Below are positions 7,595 to 16,075 of a stretch of 64,000 nt of DNA, one piece after another. The first letter of the stretch is position 1. The number at the start of each line of letters is the position of its first letter. The notes under the pieces were generated by a model that worked only from the letters and a program-made list of their open reading frames with translations, had not been told where the DNA came from and ran no database searches. A program made the translations under genes and the position numbers. The DNA is from JAIBJN01 sp963847985 (GTDB taxonomy: Bacteria > Actinomycetota > Thermoleophilia > Gaiellales > Gaiellaceae), in assembly GCA_963847985.1 (NCBI GenBank), contig CAWKBS010000007.1, positions 186,001-250,000 of the forward strand. The letters run 5' to 3'.

Positions 7595-8630
7595 ATACGA
7601 AGGAACGCCCACGCGCGGCTACCTGGACAGCGCCACCTACGGCCTGCCGCCGCGCTCGACGCTGGCCGCGATGGAGGAGGCGCTGGCCGGCTGGCGCACG
7701 GGCCGCCGCTGGCGGGACTGGGAGGAGGACGGAGAGGCCTGCCGCGAGCTCTTCGCCGGGCTCGTCGGCGCTCGGAGCGAGGACATCGCCCTGATCGGGA
7801 CGACGTCGGCGGCCGCCGGCCTGGTGGCGGCGAGCCTGCCGGCGGAGGAGGGCGCGAACATCGTCCTCTACGAGCGTGACTTCACGTCCGCCATTCTTCC
7901 CTTCCGCAGCCTCGAGGCGAACGGCGTCGAGCTGCGCCCGGTCGCGCTCGAGCAGCTCGCCGAGGCCGTCGACGAGCGCACGGCGCTCGTCTCGGTCAGC
8001 CTCGTCCAGTCGGCGGAAGGGCGCGTCGTCGACCTCGACGCCCTGCGTGCGGCCGGGGCGCCCATCTTCCTCGACGCGACGCAGGCGGTCGGCGCGTACC
8101 CGATCGACCTGTCCGGCGTGGACTACCTCGTCACGCACGGGTACAAGTGGCTCCTGTGCCCGCGCGGGCTCGCGTTCTTCTACGTCAGCCCCGAGCGGCG
8201 GCCGGCGATCCAGCCCCTCACGGCCGGCTGGAAGTCGCGCCTCGACCCGTACGAGGACTACTACGGCCTCCCGGAGCTCACCCCGGACGCGCGCCGGCTG
8301 GACGTGTCGCTCCCGTGGTTCTCGGCCGCCGGCGGCCGCGCCAGCCTCGAGCTGTTCGCTTCCCTGGGGGTCGAGCGCATCGCCCAGCACAACCTCGGCC
8401 TCGCCGCGACGCTCACCCGGAAGCTCGGCCTACCCGAGCCGGAGTCGCCGATCGTCCGCTTTCGCGTCGACGACCCCGAGGCCGCCGCCGGGCGGCTGCA
8501 GGAGGCCGGTGTCGCCTGCTCGGTGCGGGCAGGCTGCGTGCGCCTCTCGTTCCATCTCTACAACGACGAGGTCGACGTCGAGCTGGTGCTCGCGGCTCTC
8601 GAGCCCGCGGGGATCGTCGCTGCCGCGTAG
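7578..8630 (+). CDS. Class V PLP aminotransferase (cysteine-desulfurase fold)
   Basis: The 350-aa protein has the fold-type I class V pattern: LDSATYGLPP near the N-terminus, the cofactor aspartate block IFLDATQAVGAYPIDL, and the PLP lysine in VTHGYKWLLCPRG. The loop that carries the desulfurase cysteine is not evident, so it may be a kynureninase/isopenicillin-epimerase-like enzyme rather than a sulfur donor. The TTG start at 7578 overlaps the CoA-synthetase gene; the two are surely cotranscribed. The substrate is unknown. Confidence 0.85.
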   Translation: MLAPSEYEGTPTRGYLDSATYGLPPRSTLAAMEEALAGWRTGRRWRDWEEDGEACRELFAGLVGARSEDIALIGTTSAAAGLVAASLPAEEGANIVLYERDFTSAILPFRSLEANGVELRPVALEQLAEAVDERTALVSVSLVQSAEGRVVDLDALRAAGAPIFLDATQAVGAYPIDLSGVDYLVTHGYKWLLCPRGLAFFYVSPERRPAIQPLTAGWKSRLDPYEDYYGLPELTPDARRLDVSLPWFSAAGGRASLELFASLGVERIAQHNLGLAATLTRKLGLPEPESPIVRFRVDDPEAAAGRLQEAGVACSVRAGCVRLSFHLYNDEVDVELVLAALEPAGIVAAA

Positions 8631-8664
8631 GCCCGTTGGTTTTCGCTCGGTAGACGTAAACGGC

Positions 8665-8680
8665 TAGAATTCAGGCCATG
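8665..8680 (+). promoter_or_regulatory. -10 box and leaderless start of nadE
   Basis: TAGAAT (8665-8670) ends 7 nt before the ATG at 8678, and no Shine-Dalgarno lies between. This spacing puts the transcription start at or next to the A of the start codon, the usual leaderless arrangement in actinobacteria. Confidence 0.5.
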
Positions 8681-10396
8681 CGCCTCGCGCTCGCCCAGAT
8701 CGACACCGTCGTCGGCGACCTCGAGGGAAACCGCGCGCGCATCCTCGGGCGGCTCGAGGAGGCGCGGGAGAACGGCGCCGACCTCGTCCTCTTCCCCGAG
8801 CTCGCGGTCACCGGGTATCCGCCCGAGGACCTGCTGCTGCGGCCCGGCTTCCTGAAGGCGGCGGCGCGGACGCTGGAGGAGATCGCGGCCGCCACCAAGG
8901 GGATCGCCGCGCTCGTCGGGACGCCGCACCTCGACCGCGACCTCTTCAACGCCTGCGCCGTGTGCGTGGACGGCGAGGTGAAGACGATCTACCGCAAGCA
9001 GTTCCTGCCCAACTACGGCGTCTTCGACGAGGACCGCTACTTCCAGCCCGGACGCGGCCTCGTCCTCCTGCGCTGCGGCGAGACGCTCGTCGGGCCGACC
9101 GTCTGCGAGGACATCTGGCAGCCGGGCCCACCTGCCAGCGACCTGGCGCTCGCCGGCGCGCACGTCGTCGCCAACATCTCGGCCTCGCCTTTCCACGTCG
9201 GCAAGGGCGCCGAGCGCGAGGACATGCTGGCGACGCGGGCGCGCGACAACTCGTGCTGGATCGCGTTCGTCAACGCCGTCGGCGCGCAGGACGAGCTGAT
9301 CTTCGACGGACAGAGCCTCGTGCTGGACGAGAACGGCGAGGTCGTCGTGCGCGGGCCCGCGTTCGAGGAGGCACTGCTCCTGGTCGACGTGGACGCGACG
9401 ACCGCCGTGGCCCGGAGGCTCCGCGATGCCCGACGGCGGGCCCTCGCCCGGGCGCTGCGCGAGCTTCCCGAGGCGCAGGTCGTCGAGATCCCGCTCGCGC
9501 CGGACGGCGACAAGCCCCCGGTGACGCCCACGATCGCGGAGCCGGTCGGCGAGCTGGAGGAGATGCGGCTGGCGATCGAGCTCGGCCTGCGCGACTACGC
9601 CGGCAAGAACGGCTTCACGGACGTCGTGCTCGGGATCTCCGGCGGTATCGACTCGGCGCTCACCGCCGCCCTCGCCGTCGAGGCCCTGGGGCGCGAGCAC
9701 GTCGTCTGCGTCTCGATGCCGTCGCGCTTCTCCTCCGCGGAGACGCGGCGCGACGCACGGCTCGCGGCCGAGTCGCTCGGCGCGCGCTTCCTCGAGATCC
9801 CCATCGACCCCGCGGTCGACGCCTTCGGCGCAGCGCTGGCGGAGGCGTTCGCGGGCACCGAGCCGGGGATCGCCGAGGAGAACGTCCAGGCGCGGGCACG
9901 CGGCGTGATCGTCATGGCCCTCTCGAACAAGTTCGGCTGGCTCGCGCTGGCGACCGGGAACAAGAGCGAGCTGTCGGTCGGCTACGCGACGCTCTACGGC
10001 GACATGGCAGGCGGCTTCGCGCTCCTCAAGGACGTGTACAAGACGGACGTGTTCCGACTGGCGCGCCACCTGAACGAGCGCGCCGGCCGGGAGCTGATCC
10101 CGGCCTCGATCATCGAGCGCCCCCCGAGCGCCGAGCTCCGGCCCGACCAGCTCGACGAGGACTCGCTCCCGCCGTACGCCCAGCTCGACGAGGTGCTCGA
10201 GGCCTACGTCGAGCTGGACAGCTCGCGCGAGGAGCTGACCTCGAACGGGTTCGACCCGGAGGTCGTGGAGCGCGCCCTGGGCATGATCGACCGCGCCGAG
10301 TACAAGCGCCGGCAGGCGGCGCCCGGGGTCAAGCTGCGCCCGAAGGCGTTCGGCCGCGACCGCCGCATCCCGATCACGAACCGCTGGCGCGGCTAG
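8678..10396 (+). CDS. nadE: Glutamine-dependent NAD+ synthetase
   Basis: This two-domain enzyme of 572 aa makes NAD+ from nicotinate adenine dinucleotide, ATP and glutamine. The N-terminal nitrilase-type glutaminase domain shows the Glu-Lys-Cys triad in LVLFPELAVTGYPPEDLL, YRKQFLPNYGVFDEDRYF and GPTVCEDIW. The C-terminal synthetase domain has the PP-loop GISGGIDSALTAAL at about residue 318 and the motif LATGNKSELSVGYATLYGDM. Length and domain order are normal for the family. It stands alone with its own leaderless-type promoter. Confidence 0.97.
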   Translation: MRLALAQIDTVVGDLEGNRARILGRLEEARENGADLVLFPELAVTGYPPEDLLLRPGFLKAAARTLEEIAAATKGIAALVGTPHLDRDLFNACAVCVDGEVKTIYRKQFLPNYGVFDEDRYFQPGRGLVLLRCGETLVGPTVCEDIWQPGPPASDLALAGAHVVANISASPFHVGKGAEREDMLATRARDNSCWIAFVNAVGAQDELIFDGQSLVLDENGEVVVRGPAFEEALLLVDVDATTAVARRLRDARRRALARALRELPEAQVVEIPLAPDGDKPPVTPTIAEPVGELEEMRLAIELGLRDYAGKNGFTDVVLGISGGIDSALTAALAVEALGREHVVCVSMPSRFSSAETRRDARLAAESLGARFLEIPIDPAVDAFGAALAEAFAGTEPGIAEENVQARARGVIVMALSNKFGWLALATGNKSELSVGYATLYGDMAGGFALLKDVYKTDVFRLARHLNERAGRELIPASIIERPPSAELRPDQLDEDSLPPYAQLDEVLEAYVELDSSREELTSNGFDPEVVERALGMIDRAEYKRRQAAPGVKLRPKAFGRDRRIPITNRWRG

Positions 10397-10542
10397 CCGT
10401 TCCCCCGGGCCCTGCAACTCTTACCACTTAGTTACGGGGCACCCCTCTCCCACCACCCGCTTCCTAGCGTACCGTCGAGAAACGCGCGTGTCCCGCGCGA
10501 AACGTGCCGGGATCGGCGCGAAGGTGTGGAGGAACGCAAGGG

Positions 10543-11064
10543 CTAGCCGACGAGCGCGGCGGCGAGCGCGGAGAACCAGCGCAACCGCTCCTCGTAGGGG
10601 ACCGCCGCGTTCGCCGGCGAGGTCGAGGGGAGGACGAACAGCCGCGTGACGCCGAGCGTCCACTCCTGCTCCCCGAGCTCGCACCGCGGCACCCCGAAGG
10701 CGCCCTGGTACGACGACTTTCCGACGAACGCGATCCACCCGGGACGAAGCTCCGCCGCCAGCCGCTCCAGCCGCGCCTGCGATCCCGCGAAGTCGGCGCG
10801 GCGCAGATCCCCGCTCCCCTTCGTCGTCCGGTACGCGGCGTTCGTCAGCCCGTAGTCCAGCTCGAGAAGCGTCCACTGCTCCGACGGATCGAGCTGCCGC
10901 GGTGTCAGCCCGGAGTCGGCGAGCAGCCGCCAGAAGTCGTTGCGCGGGTTGGCGAAGTGGTGGCCGGCCGCCGACGAGCGCCGGCCGGGGTTGATCCCGC
11001 AGAAGACGCAGCGCAGGCCGGCCGCGAGGATGTCCGGCACGGCGGGGACCGTCGGCGCTGCCAC
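10543..11064 (-). CDS. mug: G/U mismatch-specific uracil-DNA glycosylase
   Basis: The 173-aa protein belongs to the Mug family, which removes uracil (and ethenocytosine) opposite guanine. The catalytic motif GINPGRRSSAAGHHFANPRN and the DNA-intercalating region near VLPSTSPANA are both present. Length is typical. It diverges from mmsA with only 36 bp between start codons, so the two promoters must overlap. The 146 bp downstream (10397-10542) hold no gene that I can support. Confidence 0.93.
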   Translation of the reverse strand: MAAPTVPAVPDILAAGLRCVFCGINPGRRSSAAGHHFANPRNDFWRLLADSGLTPRQLDPSEQWTLLELDYGLTNAAYRTTKGSGDLRRADFAGSQARLERLAAELRPGWIAFVGKSSYQGAFGVPRCELGEQEWTLGVTRLFVLPSTSPANAAVPYEERLRWFSALAAALVG

Positions 11065-11100
11065 CGGGGTACTCTACGGCGGAGCAACCAGGAGGACGAG

Positions 11101-12576
11101 ATGGCGCAGGTCGAGGACAAGCCCGGGGTCGCGACGCGGACCCTGAAGAACTACATCGGAGGTCGTTGGATCGAGGCAGAGGGGGCCGAGACGATCGACG
11201 TCGTCAACCCGGCGACGGGCGAGTCGCTCGGGCAGGCGCCCATGTCGAGCGCCGCCCAGGTCGACGAAGCCGTCCGCGCCGCACGCGCCGCCTTCCCCGG
11301 CTGGCGGGCGACGCCGCCGCTGGAGCGGGCGCGCGCCTGCTTCAAGCTGAAGTACCTCCTGGACGAGGCGAAGGACGAGCTGGCGCTCCTCGTCACGACC
11401 GACAACGGCAAGACGATCAAGGACGCGACCGGCGAGGTCGGCCGCGGGATCGAATGCGTCGAGGTCGCCACCGGCATCCCGTCGCTCATGCAGGGCTCGA
11501 ACCTCGAGGACGTCTCGCGGGGGATCGACTCCGACATGATCCGCCAGCCGATCGGCGTCTTCGCCGCGGTCACGCCGTTCAACTTCCCCTTCATGGTGCC
11601 CATGTGGTTCCTGCCGTTCGCGATCGCGTGCGGGAACACCTTCGTCTGCAAGCCGTCCGAGCAGGACCCGCTGGCCGTCGAGCGCACCTTCGAGCTCCTC
11701 GACGAGATCGGCTTGCCCCCTGGGGTGGTCAACCTGGTGCACGGGAACAAAGTCGCGGTCGACGCGATCCTCGAGCACCCCGAGGTCGACGGCGTCTCCT
11801 TCGTCGGCTCGACGCCGGTCGCGCACTACATCTACGAGGTCGGCGCGAAGCACGGCAAACGCGTGCAGGCGCTCGGCGGCGCGAAGAACCACGTCATCGT
11901 CATGCCCGACGCCGAGCTCGACGCGGCCGTCGACGGCGTCCTCTCCTCGGCCTTCCACGCCGCCGGCCAGCGCTGCCTGGCGAACTCGGTGTGCATCGCC
12001 GTCGGCGACGCCTACGAGCCGCTGCGCGCTGGACTCGCCGAGAAGGGTGCGGCGATGGTCGTCGACGAGGGCACCAATCCCGACGCGGAGGTCGGCCCGG
12101 TCATCTCGACCGCCTCGCAGGAGCGCATCCTCGACTGGATCGACAAGGGCCTGGAGCAGGGAGGCGAGCTCGTCCTCGACGGCCGCGGGCGCGGCTCGGG
12201 GGACGGCAACTTCATCGGCCCGACCATCATCGAGTCGGAGCCAGGCGCCGAGATCGCGCGTGAAGAGATCTTCGGCCCGGTGCTAACGCTCCTGCGCGCT
12301 CCCGACCTCGACGGTGCGCTGAAGATCCTCAACTCCTCGTCGAAGGGCAATGCCGCCTCGATCTTCACGACGAGCGGCGGCGCCATGCGCCGGTTCCGCC
12401 ACGACGCGGAGGCGGGAATGCTGGGCGTCAACATCGGCGTGGCCGCGCCGATGGCGTTCTTCCCGTTCGCCGGCTGGAAGGACTCGTTCTTCGGCGACCT
12501 GCACGCGAACGGGTCGGATGCGATCGACTTCTACACCGAGAAGAAGGTCGTCATCACCCGCTGGCCCGCCGTCTGA
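11101..12576 (+). CDS. mmsA: Methylmalonate-semialdehyde dehydrogenase (CoA-acylating)
   Basis: The 491-aa aldehyde dehydrogenase oxidises methylmalonate or malonate semialdehyde to propionyl- or acetyl-CoA in valine and inositol catabolism. Diagnostic blocks are FNFPFMVPMWFLPFAIACGN, VNLVHGNKVAVDAIL, GGAKNHVIVMPDA and the catalytic cysteine in GQRCLANS. The MMSDH-specific lack of the general-base glutamate fits ALGGAKNH. AGGAGG precedes the ATG by 5-6 nt. It is followed after 1 nt by the OsmC gene. Confidence 0.95.
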   Translation: MAQVEDKPGVATRTLKNYIGGRWIEAEGAETIDVVNPATGESLGQAPMSSAAQVDEAVRAARAAFPGWRATPPLERARACFKLKYLLDEAKDELALLVTTDNGKTIKDATGEVGRGIECVEVATGIPSLMQGSNLEDVSRGIDSDMIRQPIGVFAAVTPFNFPFMVPMWFLPFAIACGNTFVCKPSEQDPLAVERTFELLDEIGLPPGVVNLVHGNKVAVDAILEHPEVDGVSFVGSTPVAHYIYEVGAKHGKRVQALGGAKNHVIVMPDAELDAAVDGVLSSAFHAAGQRCLANSVCIAVGDAYEPLRAGLAEKGAAMVVDEGTNPDAEVGPVISTASQERILDWIDKGLEQGGELVLDGRGRGSGDGNFIGPTIIESEPGAEIAREEIFGPVLTLLRAPDLDGALKILNSSSKGNAASIFTTSGGAMRRFRHDAEAGMLGVNIGVAAPMAFFPFAGWKDSFFGDLHANGSDAIDFYTEKKVVITRWPAV

Positions 12577-12577
12577 C

Positions 12578-12977
12578 TTGGCGCGCACGTTCGAGTACGC
12601 GGCGAGCCTGGACGGGGACGGCACGCTGCTCGCCGACGGGTCGCCGATCCGCCCGGGCGAGGCGTGGACACCGGAGCACCTCGTGCTCGCAGGGCTGATG
12701 CGCTGCACGCTCCAGAGCCTCGGCTTCCACGCCGAGCGGGCGTCCATCACCGTGCGCGGGAGCGCCGACGGCCCAGGGGGTCGTGGCCCGGCGGGAGGAC
12801 GGCCGCTACGGGTTCGTGGAGATCGACTGCGGGCTCGACGTCGAGCTCGACCCGCCGGTCGAGGGCGCCGCCCTGGACGAGCTCCTGGCGCTCGCCGAGC
12901 GCGACTGCTTCGTCGGGGCGTCCCTGCAGCCGTCGCCCCGCTACCGGTGGCGCGTGCACGGCGAGGTCGTCCGGTGA
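12578..12977 (+). CDS. OsmC-like protein, frameshifted
   Basis: The N-terminal part (from TTG 12578) reads FEYAASLDGDGTLLADGSP, then HLVLAGLMRCTLQSLGFHAE with the single conserved cysteine of the OsmC family. The C-terminal part continues in another frame (REDGRYGFVEIDCGLDVELD, then AERDCFVGASLQPS with the second cysteine). The frames join at a run of five G around 12776-12780; one G too many restores a 132-aa OsmC protein. These proteins reduce organic hydroperoxides. The stop overlaps the next start in GTGA. Confidence 0.8.
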
Positions 12978-13951
12978 GGGTGCTGATCCTGGGCGGGACG
13001 CTTTTCCTCGGCCGCCACCTGGTCGAAGCGGCACAGGAGCGCGGCGACGACGTGACGCTCTTCAACCGTGGCCGCACCGATCCCGGGCTCTTCCCCGGCG
13101 TCGAGACGCTGCGCGGCGACCGTGCCGCCGGGGACCTCGACGCCCTCCGCACCGGTGAGTGGGACGCGGTCGTGGACACCTCCGCCCGAGTTCCGCGCTG
13201 GGTGCGCGACTCCGCAGGGCTGCTCGCCGACCGCGTCGGGCACTACACATTCGTCTCGAGCTGCTCGGTCTACGCGGACACGACGGCGGCGGGGACGGAC
13301 GAGGGTTCCCCGGTGCTCGGGCTCGGCGACCACACCGTGGAGGAGATCACGAGCCCCGAGGTCTACGGCGGCCTCAAGGTTCTGTGCGAGCGCGCCGTGG
13401 AGGAGGCGATGCCCGGCCGCGCCGTCTCGGTCCGCGCCGGCCTGATCGTCGGCCCGTACGACCCGACCGGCCGCTTCACGTACTGGGTGCACAGGATTGC
13501 GGCCGGCGGCGAGGTGCTCGTGCCCGAGCCGCGTGAGCAGCCCGTCCAGCTCGTGCACGCGCGCGACCTCGCCGACTGGATGCTCGGGCTGGCCGAGCAG
13601 AGGGCCGCCGGCGTCTTCAACGCGACCGGCCCGGCAGAGCCGCTCACGATGGCGGCGCTGGTCGAGGAGATCCGGGAGGCGACCGGCAGCGACGCGCGCT
13701 TCACCTGGGTGAGCGAGCGCGCACTCCTCGACCACGGCGTCGAGGCGTGGAGCGACCTGCCGCTGTGGCTTGCGCCGGACGCGAACCCGGAGCTGGCGAA
13801 CTTCCTCGCCGTGGACGTCGGCAAGGCGTCGGCGGCAGGCCTGCGCTTCCGGCCGCTCGCCGAGACCGTCCGCGACACCCTCGAGCACGCCGCGCCCTCG
13901 ACCAAGGCGGGCCTCGACCCGGCCCGGGAGCGGGAGCTCCTAGCGCTGTGA
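12974..13951 (+). CDS. NAD-dependent epimerase/dehydratase (SDR)
   Basis: This 325-aa atypical short-chain reductase begins with the Rossmann motif LILGGTLFLGRHLVEAA. It has a YGGLKVLCE stretch carrying the Tyr-x-x-x-Lys catalytic pair and an HARDLADWMLGL block typical of sugar-nucleotide-epimerase-like proteins. The substrate is unknown. It is translationally coupled on both sides through GTGA overlaps with the OsmC gene and the class V aminotransferase gene. Confidence 0.88.
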   Translation: MRVLILGGTLFLGRHLVEAAQERGDDVTLFNRGRTDPGLFPGVETLRGDRAAGDLDALRTGEWDAVVDTSARVPRWVRDSAGLLADRVGHYTFVSSCSVYADTTAAGTDEGSPVLGLGDHTVEEITSPEVYGGLKVLCERAVEEAMPGRAVSVRAGLIVGPYDPTGRFTYWVHRIAAGGEVLVPEPREQPVQLVHARDLADWMLGLAEQRAAGVFNATGPAEPLTMAALVEEIREATGSDARFTWVSERALLDHGVEAWSDLPLWLAPDANPELANFLAVDVGKASAAGLRFRPLAETVRDTLEHAAPSTKAGLDPARERELLAL

Positions 13952-15114
13952 GCGTCGTCGCCTTCGACGTGGCGGCCGTGCGGGCACGGTTCTCCGCGCT
14001 CGACCGGCCTACCGCCTTCCTGGATGCTCCGGGAGGCACCCAGGTCCCGGACTCCGTGATCGAGGCGATGGCGAACTACCTCCGCGAGTCGAATGCGAAC
14101 CTGGGTGGGCCGTTCGAGACGAGCCGGCGAAGCGACGAGCTCCTCGTCAGCGCCCACAGCACGGCCGCGAGGTTCCTCGGCTGCGATCCGGACGAGATCG
14201 GCTTCGGCCAGAACATGACGAGCCTCAACTTCGCGCTCACGCGCACGCTCGGCCGGGAGCTGAGTGCCGGCGACGAGATCGTGGTGACGCGGCTCGACCA
14301 CGACGGCAACGTCGCGCCGTGGCTCCAGCTCGCCGACGACCTCGACCTCGTGGTCCGCTTCGTCGACCTGCACGAGGAAGACGTAACGCTCGACCTGGAG
14401 GACCTGGAGCGTCAGCTCGGGGAGCGAACCCGCGTCGTCGCGTTCCCGCTCGCGTCCAATGCGGTCGGCACGGTGCCCGACGTCCGCCGCATCGTGGAGC
14501 TCGCGCACGGCGCCGGCGCGCTCGCGTGGATCGACGCCGTCCACTACGCGCCGCACGGCCCCATCGACGTGCGGGAGCTCGGCGCGGACATGCTCCTCTG
14601 CTCCCCGTACAAGTTCTTCGGGCCGCATCTCGGCCTCTTCTACGGCCGGCGTGAGCTGCTCGAGAGCTGGCGGCCGTACAAGGTGCGCCCCGCGCCCGAC
14701 GATCCCGTCGGGGCGCGTTTCGAGACCGGCACGCTCTCGCACGAGGCACTCGCCGGCTTCGACGCGGCCGTCGCCTACGTCGAGTCGGTCGGCTGGGAGG
14801 GGATCCAGGCGCACGAGCGCGAGCTGGGCGAGCGCCTGCTCGCCGGGCTGCCCGCCGCGATCCGCCTCCACGGGCCTCCGACCATGGAGGGGCGGGTGGC
14901 CACGTTCGCGGTCACGGTGCCCGGCCTGACGCCCGAGCAGGCCTCGACGCGGCTCGCCGAGCGCGACCTTGCGGTCTGGTGGGGCGACTACTACGCGCTC
15001 GAGGTGATGACGCGCCTGGGCCTGCCCGGCGGAGCGCTCCGCCTCGGCCTGATCCACTACAACACGACCGAGGAGGTCGACCGGCTCCTGGCCGCCCTCC
15101 ACGAGCTGGTCTAG
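13948..15114 (+). CDS. Cysteine desulfurase-like class V aminotransferase
   Basis: This 388-aa PLP enzyme resembles the cysteine-desulfurase-like subgroup found in actinobacteria (AFLDAPGGTQVPDSVIEAM near the N-terminus, WIDAVHYAPHGPIDV, and the PLP lysine in LCSPYKFFGPHLGLFYG). It lacks the usual C-terminal cysteine loop of IscS/SufS, so sulfur transfer is uncertain. The GTG start overlaps the epimerase stop in GTGA. It is the second class V enzyme in the window (the other starts at 7578), but the two are clearly different in sequence. Confidence 0.88.
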   Translation: MSVVAFDVAAVRARFSALDRPTAFLDAPGGTQVPDSVIEAMANYLRESNANLGGPFETSRRSDELLVSAHSTAARFLGCDPDEIGFGQNMTSLNFALTRTLGRELSAGDEIVVTRLDHDGNVAPWLQLADDLDLVVRFVDLHEEDVTLDLEDLERQLGERTRVVAFPLASNAVGTVPDVRRIVELAHGAGALAWIDAVHYAPHGPIDVRELGADMLLCSPYKFFGPHLGLFYGRRELLESWRPYKVRPAPDDPVGARFETGTLSHEALAGFDAAVAYVESVGWEGIQAHERELGERLLAGLPAAIRLHGPPTMEGRVATFAVTVPGLTPEQASTRLAERDLAVWWGDYYALEVMTRLGLPGGALRLGLIHYNTTEEVDRLLAALHELV

Positions 15115-15122
15115 GAGAGGCT

Positions 15123-15407
15123 GTGCTTCGCCTCTACTGGGCCAGGAACGACGGCATGGGGGGCCACGTCTTCCTCGGGCTCGAGGACCTCGAGGGCCTC
15201 CGCGAGGAGATGGCGGCGCAGGGCATGAGCGGCTGGATTCAGCTCGATCGGCTCGAACCGGGAACGCTCGTGCCGCCGGGGGCGGTCGACTTCGCTCTCT
15301 CGCACGCCTCCCCCGAGCCGAAGGTGCTCGCCGACGAGAGGCTCTGGCAGGATTGGCTGGCCTTCCTCGCCGGCGCCGCCGAGAACGGCGGCGTCGCCGT
15401 CCGCTGA
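15123..15407 (+). CDS. Hypothetical protein, 94 aa
   Basis: The small soluble protein begins LRLYWARNDGMGGHVFLGLE and includes SGWIQLDRLEPGTLVPPG and LWQDWLAFLAGAAENGG. AGGAGAGG lies just before the GTG at 15123, and it follows the aminotransferase stop by 8 nt, so it belongs to the operon starting at 11101 or 12578. I do not recognise a family. Confidence 0.75.
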   Translation: MLRLYWARNDGMGGHVFLGLEDLEGLREEMAAQGMSGWIQLDRLEPGTLVPPGAVDFALSHASPEPKVLADERLWQDWLAFLAGAAENGGVAVR

Positions 15408-15465
15408 CGCCCACGGCCCCGGTCGCTGGCAAGATGGCGGCAGTTCCTGAACTGGAGGCAGACCC

Positions 15466-16074
15466 ATGAGCGAAACGCCGCAGCCGCCCCCTTCCGGAGA
15501 GCAGCCCCCTTCCGGAGAGCAGCCCCCTGCCGGAGAGCAGCCCCCTTCCGGCGAGCAGCCCGGCGACTCGGGGCGCTCCCGCAGCCTCTGGACTGCGCTG
15601 GCCATCGGCCTGGGGGCCCTTGTCCTCGCCGGCATCCTCTTCGTCGTGCTGCGGCCCGACGACTCCGAGCCTGCGGCCGACTCGACCTCGACCGAGCCCC
15701 AGCCGACGATCCAGACGACCACGGAGGTCACCACCACCACGGCGACCACCACCCAGCAGACGACGACCGTCGCCACGACAACCGTGCAGACCACGACGAC
15801 GCCCGATGACCAGCCGCAGCGGGTCGACGTCCGCTACGAGAACGGCGCCGTCGTGGGCGGGCTTGTCACCGCCGACATCGAGGAGGGAACGCGGGTCATG
15901 CTCGTCGTCCGCGCCGACGTCGAGGACGAAGTGCACCTCCACGGCTACGACCTTTTCACCAACGTCGCGCCGGGGCAGGTCGGACGTATCACGTTCACGG
16001 CGGACCGGGTGGGCGTCTTCGAAGCCGAGCTCGAGAACCTCGGCGTCCCGATCGCAGAGCTGACCGTCGAGTGA
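15466..16074 (+). CDS. Membrane-anchored protein with PPSGEQ repeats and cupredoxin-like domain
   Basis: The 202-aa protein has four PPSGEQ-type repeats (residues 8-31), one transmembrane helix (LWTALAIGLGALVLAGILFV, about 42-61), and a Thr/Gln-rich stalk (about 75-110). A C-terminal beta domain follows (VRADVEDEVHLHGYDLFT, then ITFTADRVGVFEAELENLG) resembling cupredoxin-like EfeO/blue-copper folds, although only part of a metal site (HLHGY) is visible. The topology suggests a short proline-rich cytoplasmic tail and an exported domain. An EfeO-like or copper role is inference. The next membrane gene starts 2 nt after its stop. Confidence 0.8.
   Translation: MSETPQPPPSGEQPPSGEQPPAGEQPPSGEQPGDSGRSRSLWTALAIGLGALVLAGILFVVLRPDDSEPAADSTSTEPQPTIQTTTEVTTTTATTTQQTTTVATTTVQTTTTPDDQPQRVDVRYENGAVVGGLVTADIEEGTRVMLVVRADVEDEVHLHGYDLFTNVAPGQVGRITFTADRVGVFEAELENLGVPIAELTVE
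15487..15558 (+). repeat. Four 18-bp coding repeats (PP-S/A-GEQ)
   Basis: Four tandem 18-bp units encode PPSGEQ, PPSGEQ, PPAGEQ and PPSGEQ. The DNA copies are nearly identical (CCCCCTTCCGGAGAGCAG type), so unit number could vary between strains by slippage. Confidence 0.85.
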
Positions 16075-16075
16075 G

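Noticed and set aside
13700..13713. TTCACCTGGGTGAG, a match to the island palindrome
   Set aside because: It lies inside the epimerase coding region, reads FTWVS in frame and is far from any start; a coding coincidence is the simplest explanation.
15487..15558. Regular 18-bp repeats considered as CRISPR or minisatellite
   Set aside because: No spacers, in frame, and encodes PPSGEQ; it is a coding repeat.
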